Below, piece by piece: positions 63,704 to 64,000 of a stretch of DNA of 64,000 nucleotides. The position numbers were made by a program, and so were the translations under genes. Each line of letters starts with the position of its first letter. Positions within the stretch are counted from its first letter, which is position 1. The notes beneath the pieces were generated by a model. That model did no database searches and had not been told where the DNA came from. It saw only the letters and a program-made list of their open reading frames with translations. The stretch comes from Actinokineospora enzanensis DSM 44649 (lineage in GTDB: Bacteria > Actinomycetota > Actinomycetes > Mycobacteriales > Pseudonocardiaceae), in assembly GCF_000374445.1 (NCBI RefSeq), contig NZ_KB894403.1:87232-151231 (forward strand), written 5' to 3'.

Positions 63704-64000
63704 CGTGCCACCTCCGCGGAGATCTGCGAGACGCAGGACTGGAACTTCCCGCTGCGCTCGCAGGCGATGTAGTCCACTGCCTCGCACCGAAGCGGGTTCG
63801 GCGCGAGGACTTCGGTCAACCGGTCTTCGAGGTCGCGGATCTCGGCCGCTGCCGGTTCGTCGGCGAGGTAGCGGAAGGTGCACGCACCCGTCGCGTCCTG
63901 CGCCAGCTTGTAGAGGTCCAGCCAGGGCGCGTCGCCGACCAGGGCCGCGACCGCGCCGGGGGTGACGATCCGGCCGTCGGCCAGGCGGATCATGTGCGTG
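63700..64000 (-). CDS. Adenylate-forming enzyme, PaaK/F390-synthetase-like, C-terminal part
   Basis: The frame is open to the window edge on the minus strand, so only about 100 C-terminal residues are seen. The strands DGRIVTPGAVAALV and IACERSGKFQSCVSQI resemble the C-terminal domain of phenylacetate-CoA ligase-like enzymes. ATG 63993 is probably internal. Its stop overlaps the SufS-like start (ATGA). In this position it may activate an acid that starts or modifies the peptide. The short length limits certainty. Confidence 0.55.
   Translation of the reverse strand, partial: THMIRLADGRIVTPGAVAALVGDAPWLDLYKLAQDATGACTFRYLADEPAAAEIRDLEDRLTEVLAPNPLRCEAVDYIACERSGKFQSCVSQISAEVAR

Overview
This 64 kb window is high-GC DNA with dense, overlapping (ATGA, GTGA, TTGA) gene strings, many GTG starts, Ser/Thr kinase and SPASM-type genes and many secondary-metabolism genes. 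It looks like an actinomycete chromosome, probably an Actinosynnema/Saccharothrix/Lentzea-like member of the Pseudonocardiales (inferred from style, not proven). The window opens and closes inside genes.

1-25.5 kb: one long NRPS/PKS-type operon system. A truncated SbnB-like gene (2,3-diaminopropionate synthesis), a type II thioesterase, a mycofactocin-type SDR and a C*-A-T NRPS come first. A Ser/Thr kinase and a divergent methyltransferase/DinB-like pair interrupt. A second string follows with ATGA/GTGA/TTGA overlaps at nearly every junction: A-T, C-T-C, a free PCP, an AT-less KS-ACP-thioester reductase, a complete FkbH/I/J/K-like hydroxymalonyl-ACP set with an unusual KSIII-like protein, a stand-alone adenylation enzyme, an MFS exporter, a MupA-type luciferase-like monooxygenase and a DUF885 metallopeptidase. 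The logic predicts a peptide extended by a 2-hydroxylated C2 unit and released reductively as an aldehyde or alcohol.

25.6-31.5 kb: a leftward six-gene cassette (radical SAM/SPASM, acyl carrier protein, ATP-grasp ligase, APH-like kinase, GT-B-like glycosyltransferase, condensation-domain-like acyltransferase). I do not recognise this combination; it is the best candidate here for an undescribed system.

32-42.1 kb: small genes and a probable inversion. An HTH/nSTAND NTPase gene on the minus strand has lost its WD40 half; a WD40 half lies 5.5 kb away on the plus strand, exactly as a single inversion of about 33.35-40.47 kb would leave it. Inside the segment is a FabH / class III aminotransferase / acyl-CoA dehydrogenase / FlK-like thioesterase / MFS operon. 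Next to it is a predicted deaminase toxin with an LQR-x-x-GN leader like those of contractile-injection cargo, then a 166 bp MITE-like element.

42.9-48 kb: FkbM methyltransferase, a lipoprotein/histidine kinase/response regulator operon, a VanY-like D,D-carboxypeptidase and a secreted protein.

48.1-51.7 kb: a class III lanthipeptide locus (LanKC plus a 33-residue precursor) and two tRNA genes with encoded CCA: a Trp-like tRNA with a minimal D-arm and a tRNA-Tyr, followed by a very large hairpin.

51.8-64 kb: a second NRPS locus: C-A-T-C NRPS, a LuxR-type regulator carrying a frameshift, and a convergent leftward string of an adenylate-forming enzyme (partial), SufS-like PLP enzyme, MbtH protein and an A-T-C-A-T NRPS whose first A domain carries the glycine code. 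Long stem-loops separate the convergent units.
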